A DNA stretch of 64,000 bases from Desulfoplanes formicivorans (GCF_001748225.1 NZ_BDFE01000016.1:62001-126000), one strand, 5' to 3'; shown: positions 44,807-54,910, numbered from the stretch's first letter. Notes: generated by a model from the sequence alone, not told the origin. Numbers and translations are program-made.

Positions 44807-46519
44807 CTACTGGGCGACCTGTTGGCCAAGGGTTGCATCATGAACGGCCAAAGGTGGTTTTCGGAAGGCCTCGGTATGCGTATCCAAAATGGTGGGGGTG
44901 ACAAAAATCAGAATTTCTTCCATTTCGTCACTTTTACTATTCCCTTTAAACAGCCATCCCAGACCGGGAACATCACCCAGACCGGGAACCTGTGACGTTG
45001 CATCGGACAACGTCTGCTTGGTCAACCCGGAAATAACAATGGTTTCATTGTTGCGTACAATAAGATTGGTACTGGTCTGCTTTTTCACGATGGTGGGATT
45101 GCCTTCCACTTTGGTGGCCTCACTGAAATCCACTTCATCCTTTTTGACCAGAATCTTCATTTTGAGATAGGTAGAATCAATGACATGGGGCGTAATCTCC
45201 AGACGGAGCACCGCGTCCTCGAACTCGACAGTCTTATCCCCGTCGTCATAACTGACATACGGCACCTTGGCACCACTTTCGGTAAAGGCCATGAGATTGT
45301 CCATGGTCGTGATGGAGGGACTGGAAAGAATATTGATTTCACCCTTGGTTTCCAGGGCCGTGAGCTGGGCCTCCAGGATGTCACTGGCTGAATTGCCGAG
45401 CATGAAATTGAGTCCCAGCCCGTTGGTCCCCATGCCAGGTGCCGCAATGGACCCAAACGGGAAGTTGGAAATCATGCCTTGCCCGCTCTTTCCATCCCCA
45501 AAAAGGGCCGTCGCACCGTCTTCTCCCCCCTTGGCACTGCCAATGGTGGCACTGTCCGAACTGCCTGAAAGGTTGTTGCTCCACTTGCCGCCCCATTGCA
45601 TACCCAGCTCCCTGCCGGTCGTCTTGGTGGCTTCAACAATATATGCCTTGAGGTGGATCTGCTTGGGCGGACGATCCAGAATGGCTATAAGATTGGTGAG
45701 CATTTCCATGTCTTCGGACCGAGCCTGGAGGATCAGGGAGTTGCTGTGCACATCCACAAAGACATTGCCCCGATCGGTTTTCTGCTCCGTGCTGACGGAG
45801 ACATTGCTGGCGGCTGCCCCGCTTGCATCTTCAGTTATGGAACCGGATTTCTTGCTCTCCCCGCCCAGAGCAGAGATAAGCGAGCCCTGAATATCCCAGA
45901 TATTGGCGTACTTGACCTTGATGACCCGGGTCTTGAGCGGAGCCAGCTTCTTGATGGCCATGTCCTGGCTTGTACTTTTGGCACGCAACGCCTCGATTTC
46001 CAACTGCTTTTTCATGTCTTCGATGCTCATAACCCGAATGATATCGCCTTCCCATTCGTATGTCAGGGCATGGGACTTGAGCAGCGCATTAAAGGCCTCG
46101 TCCCAGGGGGTTTTGTGAAAACGTACCGTGGCGGTACCCTTGATATTGGTATTGATGAGGATGTTCTGCCGCGCCGCCTTGGCAAGAGCCTGGAGCACGG
46201 CGCGAATTTCCGTGTCATGCACATCCAGGGTTGTTGGCATGGTGGGCAGGGGCCGCACGGAGACCGGTTTTTCCTCGCCGGAAAAAACCTCCAGCACGGG
46301 ATCCGGCTGATCCACATCAATCTTCTCCTGGGTCAGTTCGGGAGAATATCCGCGAGACTCCTGAGCCATTTTCTTCCACTTTTCCATAAAAGGATCTGTG
46401 GTCGGTTTCTTGTCAAGACATCCCGTCCCGACCAAAAGCATGGTTACGGCGATCAACGTCCCCGCATACCTCAACATTCTACAGAGAGTCTTGTGTCTTC
46501 TGTCTGCTGTTCGCACCAT
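44807..46519 (-). CDS. mshL: Pilus secretin (MshL)
   Basis: A 570-residue outer-membrane secretin. The N-terminal signal ends in LLVGTGCLDKKP, a lipobox. An STN-like domain (ATVRFHKTPWDEAFNALLKS) and secretin_N region follow. The secretin pore has VPGLGDVPGLGWLFKG and EILIFVTPTIL at the C-terminus. It forms the channel for the pilus. Start 46519 has GGAG 6 nt upstream and sits 53 nt after mshK. Confidence 0.93.
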   Translation of the reverse strand: MVRTADRRHKTLCRMLRYAGTLIAVTMLLVGTGCLDKKPTTDPFMEKWKKMAQESRGYSPELTQEKIDVDQPDPVLEVFSGEEKPVSVRPLPTMPTTLDVHDTEIRAVLQALAKAARQNILINTNIKGTATVRFHKTPWDEAFNALLKSHALTYEWEGDIIRVMSIEDMKKQLEIEALRAKSTSQDMAIKKLAPLKTRVIKVKYANIWDIQGSLISALGGESKKSGSITEDASGAAASNVSVSTEQKTDRGNVFVDVHSNSLILQARSEDMEMLTNLIAILDRPPKQIHLKAYIVEATKTTGRELGMQWGGKWSNNLSGSSDSATIGSAKGGEDGATALFGDGKSGQGMISNFPFGSIAAPGMGTNGLGLNFMLGNSASDILEAQLTALETKGEINILSSPSITTMDNLMAFTESGAKVPYVSYDDGDKTVEFEDAVLRLEITPHVIDSTYLKMKILVKKDEVDFSEATKVEGNPTIVKKQTSTNLIVRNNETIVISGLTKQTLSDATSQVPGLGDVPGLGWLFKGNSKSDEMEEILIFVTPTILDTHTEAFRKPPLAVHDATLGQQVAQ

Positions 46520-46572
46520 GGATATCTCCAGCTTAATCGATAAGTACTCAAGAGGGCTGATGGGCCCACAAC

Positions 46573-47061
46573 TCACTTGTTGTTCTTGTCATGATAGGGA
46601 ACGACGATGGTATTGTCCTGGCCGGGACCGGCAATAACCGCCTTTTTGGGCCCTACTTCAAGAAGTCGGTATCCCGGCTCCTTGAGCAGTTCACCTGGTT
46701 CGTATTCCCTGCCGTTAATGACCCCGACACAGGTTTTGCCTATGGAAACATACGCTGTATAGCGAAAGGTAACGATCGGCTTGTCACCTTTGACAACGGA
46801 TTGCTCATTCTTTTCAAGACTCACCTTGCGAAAAGGATCCCGGATCCACGGAGCATTCACCGATTGGATGGCGTATTGCGTGGCATCGGATAGAGCCAGA
46901 TTACCCATTTCCTTGTTCACGGCTGTTTTGGCACTCTTTGCCTCGGCCAGAGAGTTGTCCGAAACGGATTTCCTGGTACCGGAATCCATGACGAGCATGT
47001 ATATGCCCGCAACCACGACAACAGCCATGACCACAAGTATTATTTTTTCACGCTTTGACAT
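46573..47061 (-). CDS. mshK: MSHA biogenesis protein MshK-like (PilP-like)
   Basis: A 162-residue bitopic protein: N-terminal anchor (IILVVMAVVVVAGIYMLV), then an extracytoplasmic domain with IRDPFRKV and VGVINGREYEPGELL, features that fit MshK/PilP-type pilus alignment factors. GAAGG lies 6 nt before the ATG. The family is inferred from position between MshJ and MshL and from the layout. Confidence 0.75.
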   Translation of the reverse strand: MSKREKIILVVMAVVVVAGIYMLVMDSGTRKSVSDNSLAEAKSAKTAVNKEMGNLALSDATQYAIQSVNAPWIRDPFRKVSLEKNEQSVVKGDKPIVTFRYTAYVSIGKTCVGVINGREYEPGELLKEPGYRLLEVGPKKAVIAGPGQDNTIVVPYHDKNNK

Positions 47062-47094
47062 CGCTTGCCTTCATCCAGATAACAGGTTGAAGAA

Positions 47095-47628
47095 TTAGTG
47101 TAACCCGACCCATAATTTCAAACCGTACTCACGATCTTCCGGGATCGACCGGACCTTGATCTGCTGCACGCTCACCAACGAGGGCACCTGCAACAACTGC
47201 AGAAGAAATTCCCGAAACCGCAGGAAATCGCCCCGAATGACCACGTCCACCAGCACCATATGCTTTGCCCCGCTAATGGATTCCGGAGAAGGCGTTGCTG
47301 CCACGTAATCCATCCCCGTCCGGGTACACAGGGACGCAATGGTATTGCCAAAGGTACTGATATCCTTCTCGCGGGTCATTGTATCCTCGTAGGGGATCAA
47401 CCTGAATGCTTCCTGGGTCTGCTGCATCTTGAGAAGACGACTATAATCGGGATACAGCTCCTTTTTGACGGCCAGCCGTGTCTGGGCCCGTGCAATCTGC
47501 CGATCCAACCGGTTCATGTCCCGAAGCACGGGAAAAAGAAGCAAAAACCCGACAACACCAAGGACAAGCACACCGGCAACAAGGGCCAGGATCGTCTTTT
47601 TGGGCAAAATCAGCTTTTGATTACGCAT
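47095..47628 (-). CDS. mshJ: MSHA biogenesis protein MshJ-like (PilO-like)
   Basis: A 177-residue bitopic inner-membrane protein: hydrophobic segment (LALVAGVLVLGVVGFLLLFP), a coiled-coil helix (LDRQIARAQTRLAVKKELY) and a small ferredoxin-like domain (LVDVVIRGDFLRFREFLLQL). This is the PilO layout. It links MshI and MshK. Confidence 0.8.
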   Translation of the reverse strand: MRNQKLILPKKTILALVAGVLVLGVVGFLLLFPVLRDMNRLDRQIARAQTRLAVKKELYPDYSRLLKMQQTQEAFRLIPYEDTMTREKDISTFGNTIASLCTRTGMDYVAATPSPESISGAKHMVLVDVVIRGDFLRFREFLLQLLQVPSLVSVQQIKVRSIPEDREYGLKLWVGLH

Positions 47629-47717
47629 ACATCACCGACCACAGGTTAGAGAAAAGATTCAATGTCATTCGCCTCAAGTTCGGAATGACACCATATGAAC
47701 GACACGGCAGACGCCCC

Positions 47718-49544
47718 TTATGACATGGTCACACTGACGACAAAATGAATCGTGTCCCCGTTGCCCCCCTGCTCCATCTCCCGACGCTGGATCTCGGGGC
47801 TGGTAAACAAAGGAGACTTGTCCAGCATGACAATATAATTGGAAAGATACGAGTCCTGCATGCCGGACTCGCCCGTGACATAACCGTCAATGATAAGAGA
47901 TCCCGGCTTGTCTCCATTCTCCCCGTTGCTGGTGAGAATACTGGAAATCTCAATGGTGTGCGGCGTAAGGGTGGCAATCTCGGCAAACGCTGCAACAGGT
48001 TCAAATCGCTGACGGTATTTCTGCAGATAGTCATGGCGGTCCTTGACGGCGGCAAGCAGATTTCTGGTCCCTGTTGGCGTGATTTTTTCCGGATACGAGG
48101 CCAATTCCTGTTCCAGGGAATGGTACTCGGCCACCTTGTGACGACGTTCCTTGCTTGCCCATGCAAAAACCACCAATAGTGCGGCAAGAAGGACCACAAA
48201 GCCCATGGCCATCTTTTTATGCAGGGAAGCAAGACGTTTGTCCCGAATACGATCGCGAAATCCATGGAGAAGATTGGAAGCAGGATCAGAGGAAGAAAGC
48301 GCAGCAGCACAGGCATCTGCATAACCGAACCGATCCCAGGGAGATTTGGGAATGGGCGTTGCAACTGACAAACCGGGCAGGGCAAAGGGGTCCAGAATTT
48401 CCGCTTCCATATCCAGCTGGGCCCCGACATAGTTCACCAGCGGCGTGAAATTGGCGAGTCGGCCCACAAACACGAGTTTGACCGGAGCGGGAATCTGCAT
48501 GGTGGTACGGAAATAGGCAAAGGTCCTTTCTATTTGACTCACCAGACGACGTGCAGCCGGTTCAATGAACTCCATGATATCCGTGGACGGATTTTCCTCC
48601 AAGGTTTCTCCCTGGCCCTGCTGAAAATAGGCATGCAACAATGCCAGGGCCTCCTGGTCGGTCATGGTGTTTGGAGCAACCACCTTTGGGCTGCCGTCAT
48701 CAGGTGTTTCTTCATCCTGAGTCAGGAGCATGGCTGAATGTTCCCGGATGGCATCGACAAAACTCACCTCGCCGGTCTTGATGCGACGGCTGAATGCCAG
48801 GGCATTCTTATGATACAGATCAATCCGGCTCCATTGCGACTTGACATCAACAACCGCCACGATGCCGTTGTCCGTGGTCCCGGTCTGACCCAAAAGATTG
48901 CCCGCGCAAAGGGGAAAGGTGGCAATCCCCGAAAGGGAAACGCCCAGCTTGTCGTAAAGGGCCTGCACTTCGCGCATTTTTGTCCTGGGCACAGCATAGG
49001 CACCAAAGCGGTTTTTATCGATCCCCTTTTCCGTGCACTTATCAATAAAATAGTAATCAAACACGACCTCGGCTTCATCAAAGGTCTTTTTCTTTTTGGC
49101 AGCCCAGTAGACAGCGTTGGGTATTCCCTTGGAGTCAACACTCCTCGGTATGGAGACATTCCAGAAATCTATGGAATCGGAAGCAAGGATGGCCCAGTTC
49201 CTGGTTTTTTTCATCTGGAACGTTGCAACAATGTTTTCCTTGCTCAGCATGTCGTATGCAGTGTCCCAGTCGAGATCCCGGTCCGTGTTGTTGGCAAGAA
49301 AACGATAAGCAACAAGACGTTTTACCGCATGGACCCGCTCCACGGCGAAAACATGAATCCCCTCTTTGGCAACAGAAAGACCCACAGTTGTCTTGCCGGG
49401 ATCAAACACGACAGAAGTTACCGCAGAAGTACGCCGAATCCGAATATCTTTTCCAGCCTGTCCGACAACATCCTGTGTGAGGTCCTTTTTACCGCGTATG
49501 ATTTCGAGTAGATTGTCCGTAGAAGAAATATCCTTGTTTGGCAT
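47718..49544 (-). CDS. mshI: MshI-like PilM-PilN fusion protein
   Basis: A 608-residue fusion. Residues 1-400 resemble an actin-like PilM domain (TSVVFDPGKTTVGLSVAKEG, IVAVVDVKSQWSRIDLY). A membrane segment (MAMGFVVLLAALLVVFAWA) is near residue 440, followed by a PilN-like coiled coil and globular domain (HTIEISSIL, SLIIDGYVTGE). It connects the cytoplasmic ring to PilO/MshJ. Start 49544 is a good match for the domain; the longer frame to 49640 has no ribosome site. It is the first gene of the mshI-J-K-L-M-E-G operon. Confidence 0.82.
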   Translation of the reverse strand: MPNKDISSTDNLLEIIRGKKDLTQDVVGQAGKDIRIRRTSAVTSVVFDPGKTTVGLSVAKEGIHVFAVERVHAVKRLVAYRFLANNTDRDLDWDTAYDMLSKENIVATFQMKKTRNWAILASDSIDFWNVSIPRSVDSKGIPNAVYWAAKKKKTFDEAEVVFDYYFIDKCTEKGIDKNRFGAYAVPRTKMREVQALYDKLGVSLSGIATFPLCAGNLLGQTGTTDNGIVAVVDVKSQWSRIDLYHKNALAFSRRIKTGEVSFVDAIREHSAMLLTQDEETPDDGSPKVVAPNTMTDQEALALLHAYFQQGQGETLEENPSTDIMEFIEPAARRLVSQIERTFAYFRTTMQIPAPVKLVFVGRLANFTPLVNYVGAQLDMEAEILDPFALPGLSVATPIPKSPWDRFGYADACAAALSSSDPASNLLHGFRDRIRDKRLASLHKKMAMGFVVLLAALLVVFAWASKERRHKVAEYHSLEQELASYPEKITPTGTRNLLAAVKDRHDYLQKYRQRFEPVAAFAEIATLTPHTIEISSILTSNGENGDKPGSLIIDGYVTGESGMQDSYLSNYIVMLDKSPLFTSPEIQRREMEQGGNGDTIHFVVSVTMS

Positions 49545-49590
49545 TATCTGTTCTCTCGTTTTTTCAATAGGTACTCGGGAAACACTATCC

Positions 49591-49638
49591 TGACACAAAC
49601 CAGACCATACGGGCTGACACACCAGTTTGACACAAAAC
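49591..49638. repeat. Three TGACACA repeats upstream of mshI
   Basis: TGACACAAACCAG (49591), TGACACACCAG (49615) and TGACACAAAAC (49628) lie 47-95 nt upstream of the mshI start. They could be binding sites for a regulator. No sigma-54 site was found with them. Confidence 0.35.
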
Positions 49639-50707
49639 AAGTGCGTCCAGTCTGCAACATAAAATAAAAAGTCTTCAAAACAAAGACAATCACACTCCGC
49701 TTACCTTAAGACAAAGGATACAATAACTGAACCAAATTTATACCAAACGAGTTCATATCCTACAAAAATTCCAACAACAAGCCAATTTATTAATATTTTT
49801 TTACCGATTTTATTACATGTTGCATGACATTCGTCTCATTGCTGCCGATTTTTTATACTTTTTTTGGGAATCGGGCACTAAAACAGTCACGAATAACTAC
49901 TGTTACACATTGTAATTATTGAAGAAATATATTTCAAACTCGTCCAGTTAAACATTGCTCGAAATTTATTAAGAAAACGCGTAGAAAATAATCCGAACTC
50001 ACAGATTAAAATTGATTGCCCCCAATACCTCAGGATTAGTATCGTAATACTTCGTAATCTTTTGAATTTGAATCTATATAGCTGTTACTTCGAAGAAACA
50101 GGCGAACCTAAAACAACGTACGATTCAAGTAGAAAATCTTTATGGTCTTTCATGTGTGTTCAACAAGAAAAAGTACAAAACAAAACCCAAATAAGGTGCA
50201 CTCCAAGGACATCTTGGAGTCTTGTTTGAACATAATGTACCACATATATGAAGATGTGCCAAGGACAGTCTTTCCTTTGCCGCCTGACACAAACGTTTTT
50301 GTCCAACTTTTTAAGATTGCTTAAGGCCCTACGGAAATTGACTGACTTGACCGTGTCTGGGAAGACATCGCCCACAAGAGAACATAGCTTGATGAGCATA
50401 TAGTATTCTGACAATTTCCGTGGGTATCCGAAAAGGCACAAACCTCCCCATGCTACATCCAAAAATGACAGGACTGTTCTCGCTTCGTGCACAATGTTTT
50501 GATAGAGCCGAAACCAAAAAACCTTGCATATGTAACAAGGTATCAAGGACATACCCTTCAAGAAAGGGTGAACGGATCAAATGACCAACAGTCAAACAAT
50601 ATGAGCAAACAGACTCAAAATGCCATACGTTTCTTGAATTGATTTAAAAAAACGTGGTACGACTTTTTTTGAAATGAACCTGCCCTTGTCTTGACATTTA
50701 CGCCCAT
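49639..50707. other. Long AT-rich gene-poor stretch
   Basis: About 1.07 kb with no coding region, tRNA or terminator that I can support. The composition is much more AT-rich than the flanking genes. Frames on the minus strand near 50160-50595 are without a ribosome site and do not look like any protein family. It may hold a decayed element. Confidence 0.5.
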
Positions 50708-51007
50708 ATGATCGCAATGCACCCGGTATACACAAAATGGCATAAACACCATCAACACACAGGTACTCAAATGAGTGTCATCAAACACGTGACAATCACG
50801 GCAGCCTTTTGCAAAAAAGAATCACAACGATTCTGGGATACAAAAGGCAAAACATGGTGGAGCTGCGGCAAAACCTTTTCCACTCTGGCCTGCAAAGCCA
50901 TCCTTGAAGACGCTTTTGGCGGCCAAGAGCATATTGAAACTTTTTGCTACGAGGCACAGAGCGATGAACGGCTCATAAGCAGGGGATGCCAACAACTTAC
51001 ACGATAG
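50708..51007 (+). CDS. Small paralogous protein A, RFW/WWS motif
   Basis: A 99-residue protein of unknown function. The middle has RFWDTKGKTWWS (residues 41-52), then TFS and LEDAFGG (to residue 72). The protein 0.24 kb downstream shares this pattern (RFWEIKGRCWWS, FS, KKDAFNG) and a similar start (HHQHTGTQM vs HHQQSTDM), so they are a tandem gene pair. There is no signal peptide. A start at 50771 with AGGT is also possible. The gene follows an AT-rich gap. Confidence 0.55.
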   Translation: MIAMHPVYTKWHKHHQHTGTQMSVIKHVTITAAFCKKESQRFWDTKGKTWWSCGKTFSTLACKAILEDAFGGQEHIETFCYEAQSDERLISRGCQQLTR

Positions 51008-51245
51008 TCCAACCTGACTGACCGGGCTTCAGCGAACTGTCGAAATTTCTTGCCGTCCACTCGATACATCCCGTGCCTAGAGCAATCAGACAGTCTGGAT
51101 CACGACAATGCACTTAAAGTCATAAAAGCAGTTGAACTCGGGTCCATTTCCGTTTATATGATGAGGTAATCAAGACAAAGGGTTTCAACATAAGCATTCC
51201 AACACTGGTTTTGTCCAAACGACCATCAAACCCATCGAGTCGATC
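51008..51245. other. Spacer between the two small paralogs
   Basis: 238 nt, with no gene recognised and no terminator. Its upstream edge is rich in short AT runs. Confidence 0.4.
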
Positions 51246-51527
51246 ATGCATACTCATCATCAACAATCCACAGACATGCCCCGTTTTTCATGCGAACCCA
51301 ACCCGAACAAGCATGCCAAGGACTTTCGTGAAACAGCCGTGGCCTTCAAGACAACCCTGCAGGCAGCCTTCAGGCTGATCAAGGATCTTGTCGTTCTGAC
51401 ATGGGCATTCATCAAGCTTGCTGCGCTTCGATTCTGGGAAATCAAGGGACGCTGCTGGTGGTCCGTGGCCAGGGATTTCAGCAAACAGGGGTTGAGTGCC
51501 GTCAAGAAAGACGCGTTCAACGGATAA
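51246..51527 (+). CDS. Small paralogous protein B, RFW/WWS motif
   Basis: A 93-residue protein. The motif RFWEIKGRCWWSVARDFS is at residues 62-79, with the KKDAFNG end at 87-93. An upstream part (residues 38-60) is hydrophobic and aromatic (AFRLIKDLVVLTWAFIKLAAL) and may be membrane-associated. It shares about 16 of 41 positions with paralog A over the core. The chain ends exactly at the motif, whereas A has an extra tail. I recognise no known family. Confidence 0.6.
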   Translation: MHTHHQQSTDMPRFSCEPNPNKHAKDFRETAVAFKTTLQAAFRLIKDLVVLTWAFIKLAALRFWEIKGRCWWSVARDFSKQGLSAVKKDAFNG

Positions 51528-51660
51528 ATGCGTTGCTGGGGATCACCGCAGCATGCGCGTATTCGTGTCCGCCGCCTGAACCGGCACGTCGAACCAGCAC
51601 ATGCCCGATGCCGTGTTTGAAATTGCCCCGTACCATCTGTTGTACTCAAAGGAGTTTGTC

Positions 51661-51822
51661 GTGATAAAAAATATTGTGGTAGGTCTTCTGGGTTTTATCT
51701 TTGTTTTGGGACTTCTGGGTTTTTTGTTCTTTGGTGCCAAGCTGGGGGATGTTTTCCTGCCCATGCTCGTGTGCGCGGGAGGTATCGTGGCTATTGAACT
51801 CTATGCCAACCGCGAAGAATAA
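51661..51822 (+). CDS. Small two-helix membrane protein
   Basis: A 53-residue protein starting with GTG at 51661, with AAAGGAG 6 nt upstream, which supports translation. It has two hydrophobic stretches (IVVGLLGFIFVLGLLGFLFF and VFLPMLVCAGGIVAIELY) joined by a short loop, and a charged end (ANREE). The longer reading from 51601 has no such site. It follows paralog B by 133 nt and is closed by a strong hairpin. Confidence 0.65.
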   Translation: MIKNIVVGLLGFIFVLGLLGFLFFGAKLGDVFLPMLVCAGGIVAIELYANREE

Positions 51823-51863
51823 TCACCTTTGTTGTTGCTTAATCACCCCCCTCGATTGAAACC

Positions 51864-51907
51864 ATCAGGACGCGGTCATCTTCCATGATGACCGCGTCCT
51901 GATTTTT
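51864..51907 (+). terminator. Terminator after the small membrane protein
   Basis: 17-bp perfect arms (51864-51880 and 51887-51903) around TTCCAT, followed by five T residues on the plus strand. It overlaps the nhaA stop codon at its end, so it also marks the convergent gene's 3' end. Confidence 0.85.
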
Positions 51908-53102
51908 AAGTGTGTCGGGGCAAAACCCTGTGCAAAACAATGGCACCCAAGACACACGAAAACAGCGATCCAAGCATGATCCCGATGCGATTGATGGACG
52001 TACACAACCGGCACCCCTCCATCTCAAAAGCCAACGAACCGATGAACAGGCTCATGGTGAATCCCACTCCGCAAAGAATCGCCACGCCATAAATCTCCTT
52101 CCAGGAAAGTCCCGCAGGCAGGTGTACGAGACCCGCACGTACGGCCAGATAGAGGAATCCGAAAACTCCTGCCTGTTTGCCAATGAAAAGTCCAGCCATG
52201 ATTCCAAGGGGCACGGGGTGTAGCAGGGAAGAAAGCCCCATCCCACCTAGGGGGACTCCGGCATTTGCAAAGGCGAACAAGGGGAGAATGAGGAAAGTGG
52301 ACCAGGGATGCAGGGTATGCTCGAGCCGCATGGCTGGCGAATGTTCTATACCTTCCCTGACCCGCAATGGAATGGCAAAGGCAATGACCACCCCGGCCAA
52401 TGTGGCGTGGATGCCGGACTTGAGGACAAAAATCCACAAGATGGTTCCAACGATCAGATAGGCTCTTGGCCTTGTCACCCCCAACAGGTTCATGGCAAAG
52501 AGCACGCCAATGGCCACACAGGCCAGGACCATAGACAATATGGACAGGGCGCCGGAATAGAAAAGGGCAATGACAATGATCGCGCCGATATCGTCCATGA
52601 TGGCCAGGGTGAGCAGAAAAAACTTGAGGGCAATGGGTACCCGCCGTCCAAAAAGGGTCAAAATGCCCAGGGCAAAAGCAATATCCGTGGCCATGGGGAT
52701 GGCCCACCCGTGCAGGGCCGCTGGATCGGCAAGATTGAACAGGGCATAAATGAGCGCCGGAACGACCATCCCTCCCAGAGCCCCGATGCTCGGGAACATG
52801 ACCTGGCTCAGGCTTGACAACTGACCTTCGAGCAGTTCCCGTTTGATCTCAAGACCGACCAGCAGGAAAAAAACAGCCATCAGTCCGTCATTGATCCACA
52901 AGACAAGGGGTTTGGCCAAAATGAGCTGGCCGATGCTTACCTGCACGGGGATGGTCAAAAAATACGTGTACCACAAGGCCAGTTGCGAATTGCTGAACCA
53001 CAAGGCCAAAACCGTGGCCACCATGAGCAGAATGCCGCCAGCAGCTTCCAACCGGGCAAAATCAGCAAAGAACTGTCGGGTCCGCGATGCAAGCTTGTTC
53101 AT
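51906..53102 (-). CDS. nhaA: Na+/H+ antiporter NhaA
   Basis: A 398-residue NhaA. Features: [25 protein letters not shown] (helix IV region), [11 protein letters not shown] with the family's Asp, and [13 protein letters not shown]. The membrane segment pattern fits the 12-helix fold. It exports Na+ in exchange for H+ and supports pH or salt homeostasis. Start 53102 ([12 protein letters not shown]) has AGGA about 9 nt upstream; the longer frame to 53174 lacks a site. Confidence 0.93.
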   Translation of the reverse strand: MNKLASRTRQFFADFARLEAAGGILLMVATVLALWFSNSQLALWYTYFLTIPVQVSIGQLILAKPLVLWINDGLMAVFFLLVGLEIKRELLEGQLSSLSQVMFPSIGALGGMVVPALIYALFNLADPAALHGWAIPMATDIAFALGILTLFGRRVPIALKFFLLTLAIMDDIGAIIVIALFYSGALSILSMVLACVAIGVLFAMNLLGVTRPRAYLIVGTILWIFVLKSGIHATLAGVVIAFAIPLRVREGIEHSPAMRLEHTLHPWSTFLILPLFAFANAGVPLGGMGLSSLLHPVPLGIMAGLFIGKQAGVFGFLYLAVRAGLVHLPAGLSWKEIYGVAILCGVGFTMSLFIGSLAFEMEGCRLCTSINRIGIMLGSLFSCVLGAIVLHRVLPRHT

Positions 53103-53247
53103 GAAGATCATTCCTGCTAAGGTTACTTTCCCATGTAGTTTGTACCGTGATTTTCCAACCGCCAGGCAACACATGTTCTGCTGGACAATCTGTTTATGCT
53201 ATCATCTTGAACCAATAGATTCAACCGCTGTTTCAGGAGATCATCCC

Positions 53248-54888
53248 ATGTCGACCCATCCTCTTGCAGGCCGCAAGGCTCCGCGTAACATCCTGCCGGA
53301 TATTCCGGCTCTTGTTGCTGCATACTATGAACACATCCCTGATGCCGCGGATGCACACCAGCGCATCTCGTTCGGCACCTCGGGGCACCGCGGCAGCTCC
53401 CTCAAACAAACCTTCAATCAGAACCACATTCTGGCCATTTGTCAGGCCATCTGCGAGTACCGCCGGGTTCAGGGATACACCGGCCCCCTTTTTCTGGGCA
53501 GGGATACCCACGCCCTTTCCCAACCGGCCACCATGACCGCTCTGGAAGTATTTGCCGCCAACAGCGTTGAAACCGTCATCCAGGCAGATAACGGCTATAC
53601 TCCCACGCCGGTGATATCCCATGCCATTTTGACCCATAACCGAAACCGGACATCCGGCCTTGCCGATGGCGTGGTCGTTACCCCTTCCCACAATCCGCCG
53701 GAAGACGGCGGATTCAAATACAACCCGCCCAACGGAGGCCCAGCAGATACCGACACCACCAGATGGATTGCCGACAGGGCCAACGAACACCTGGCCAACA
53801 AACTCATGGGAATCAAGCGCCTCCCATATGCCAGGGCCCTGGCCAGTCACCATGTGCATGCGTACGACTTTGTCATGCCCTATGTGCGCGATCTGGCAAC
53901 CATCCTGGACATGGAAGCCATACAACGAGCCAGACTCAAGATCGGGGTCGATCCCATGGGAGGGTCGGGTATCGGATTCTGGGAGCCCATTGCCGAGGAG
54001 TATGGTCTTGATATCGACGTGGTCAACAAGAACGTGGACCCGACCTTTTCGTTCATGCGCGTGGACAGGGACGGCAAAATCCGTATGGACTGTTCCTCGC
54101 CCTATGCCATGGCCGGGCTCATCGAACTCAAGGACCGTTTTGACATCGCCTTTGGCAATGATCCCGATTATGACCGCCACGGCATCGTGACCAGACAGGC
54201 CGGACTCATCAAGCCCAATGACTATCTGGCCGCTGCCATCTCCTACCTTTTTTCCACCCGAACCGGATGGAACAGCCATCTTGCCATGGGCAAAACCATG
54301 GTCACCACGTCCATGATCGACCGGGTAGCCGGCGCCATGGGACGAAACGTGGTGGAGGTTCCTGTGGGCTTCAAGTGGTTCGTGCCCCATCTGCTTGAGG
54401 GAACATGCGGATTCGGCGGTGAAGAAAGCGCCGGGGCCTCTTTCCTGCGCAAGGATGGTACAGTCTGGACCACGGACAAGGACGGCATCATCATGGATCT
54501 TTTGGCCGCGGAAATGACGGCCGTGACGGGCAAGGATCCGGCCACCCTGTACAAGGAGCTGGAAGACCGATTCGGCACCCCGGTGTACCAGCGGATCCAG
54601 GCTCCGGCCAGCCATGAGCAGAAAAAAGCCCTCAAGCAATTGTCTCCGGACATGGTCAAGGCAACAACCCTGGCAGGAGAACCCATTCTTGCCAAACAGA
54701 CCCGGGCAGCAGGCAATGATGCTCCCTTTGGGGGCCTCAAGGTGGTTGCCCCAAATGGCTGGTTTGCAGCCAGACCTTCGGGCACAGAAGAAATTTACAA
54801 GATATATGCCGAGAGTTTCAAAGGGGAAAACCATCTGCAGGAGATCCTGGACCAGGCCCAGGAAATGGTGAACAAGGCCCTGGCATAA
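53248..54888 (+). CDS. pgm: Alpha-D-glucose phosphoglucomutase
   Basis: A 546-residue enzyme, the length of E. coli Pgm. It has FGTSGHRGSS (substrate loop), VVTPSHNPPEDGG with the phosphoserine, GNDPDYDRHG (metal loop), GFGGEESAGASFL and RPSGTEEIYKIYAE (phosphate-binding). It interconverts glucose 1-phosphate and glucose 6-phosphate. Start 53248 has CAGGAGA 8 nt upstream. The frame is open much further upstream, but antisense to nhaA. Confidence 0.95.
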   Translation: MSTHPLAGRKAPRNILPDIPALVAAYYEHIPDAADAHQRISFGTSGHRGSSLKQTFNQNHILAICQAICEYRRVQGYTGPLFLGRDTHALSQPATMTALEVFAANSVETVIQADNGYTPTPVISHAILTHNRNRTSGLADGVVVTPSHNPPEDGGFKYNPPNGGPADTDTTRWIADRANEHLANKLMGIKRLPYARALASHHVHAYDFVMPYVRDLATILDMEAIQRARLKIGVDPMGGSGIGFWEPIAEEYGLDIDVVNKNVDPTFSFMRVDRDGKIRMDCSSPYAMAGLIELKDRFDIAFGNDPDYDRHGIVTRQAGLIKPNDYLAAAISYLFSTRTGWNSHLAMGKTMVTTSMIDRVAGAMGRNVVEVPVGFKWFVPHLLEGTCGFGGEESAGASFLRKDGTVWTTDKDGIIMDLLAAEMTAVTGKDPATLYKELEDRFGTPVYQRIQAPASHEQKKALKQLSPDMVKATTLAGEPILAKQTRAAGNDAPFGGLKVVAPNGWFAARPSGTEEIYKIYAESFKGENHLQEILDQAQEMVNKALA

Positions 54889-54910
54889 CCTAGAAGCGCC
54901 CCTCTGGGCT

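Noticed and set aside
50160-50595. Two overlapping minus-strand frames in the AT-rich gap
   Set aside because: No ribosome site, no transposase or other family motif, and unusual residue composition.
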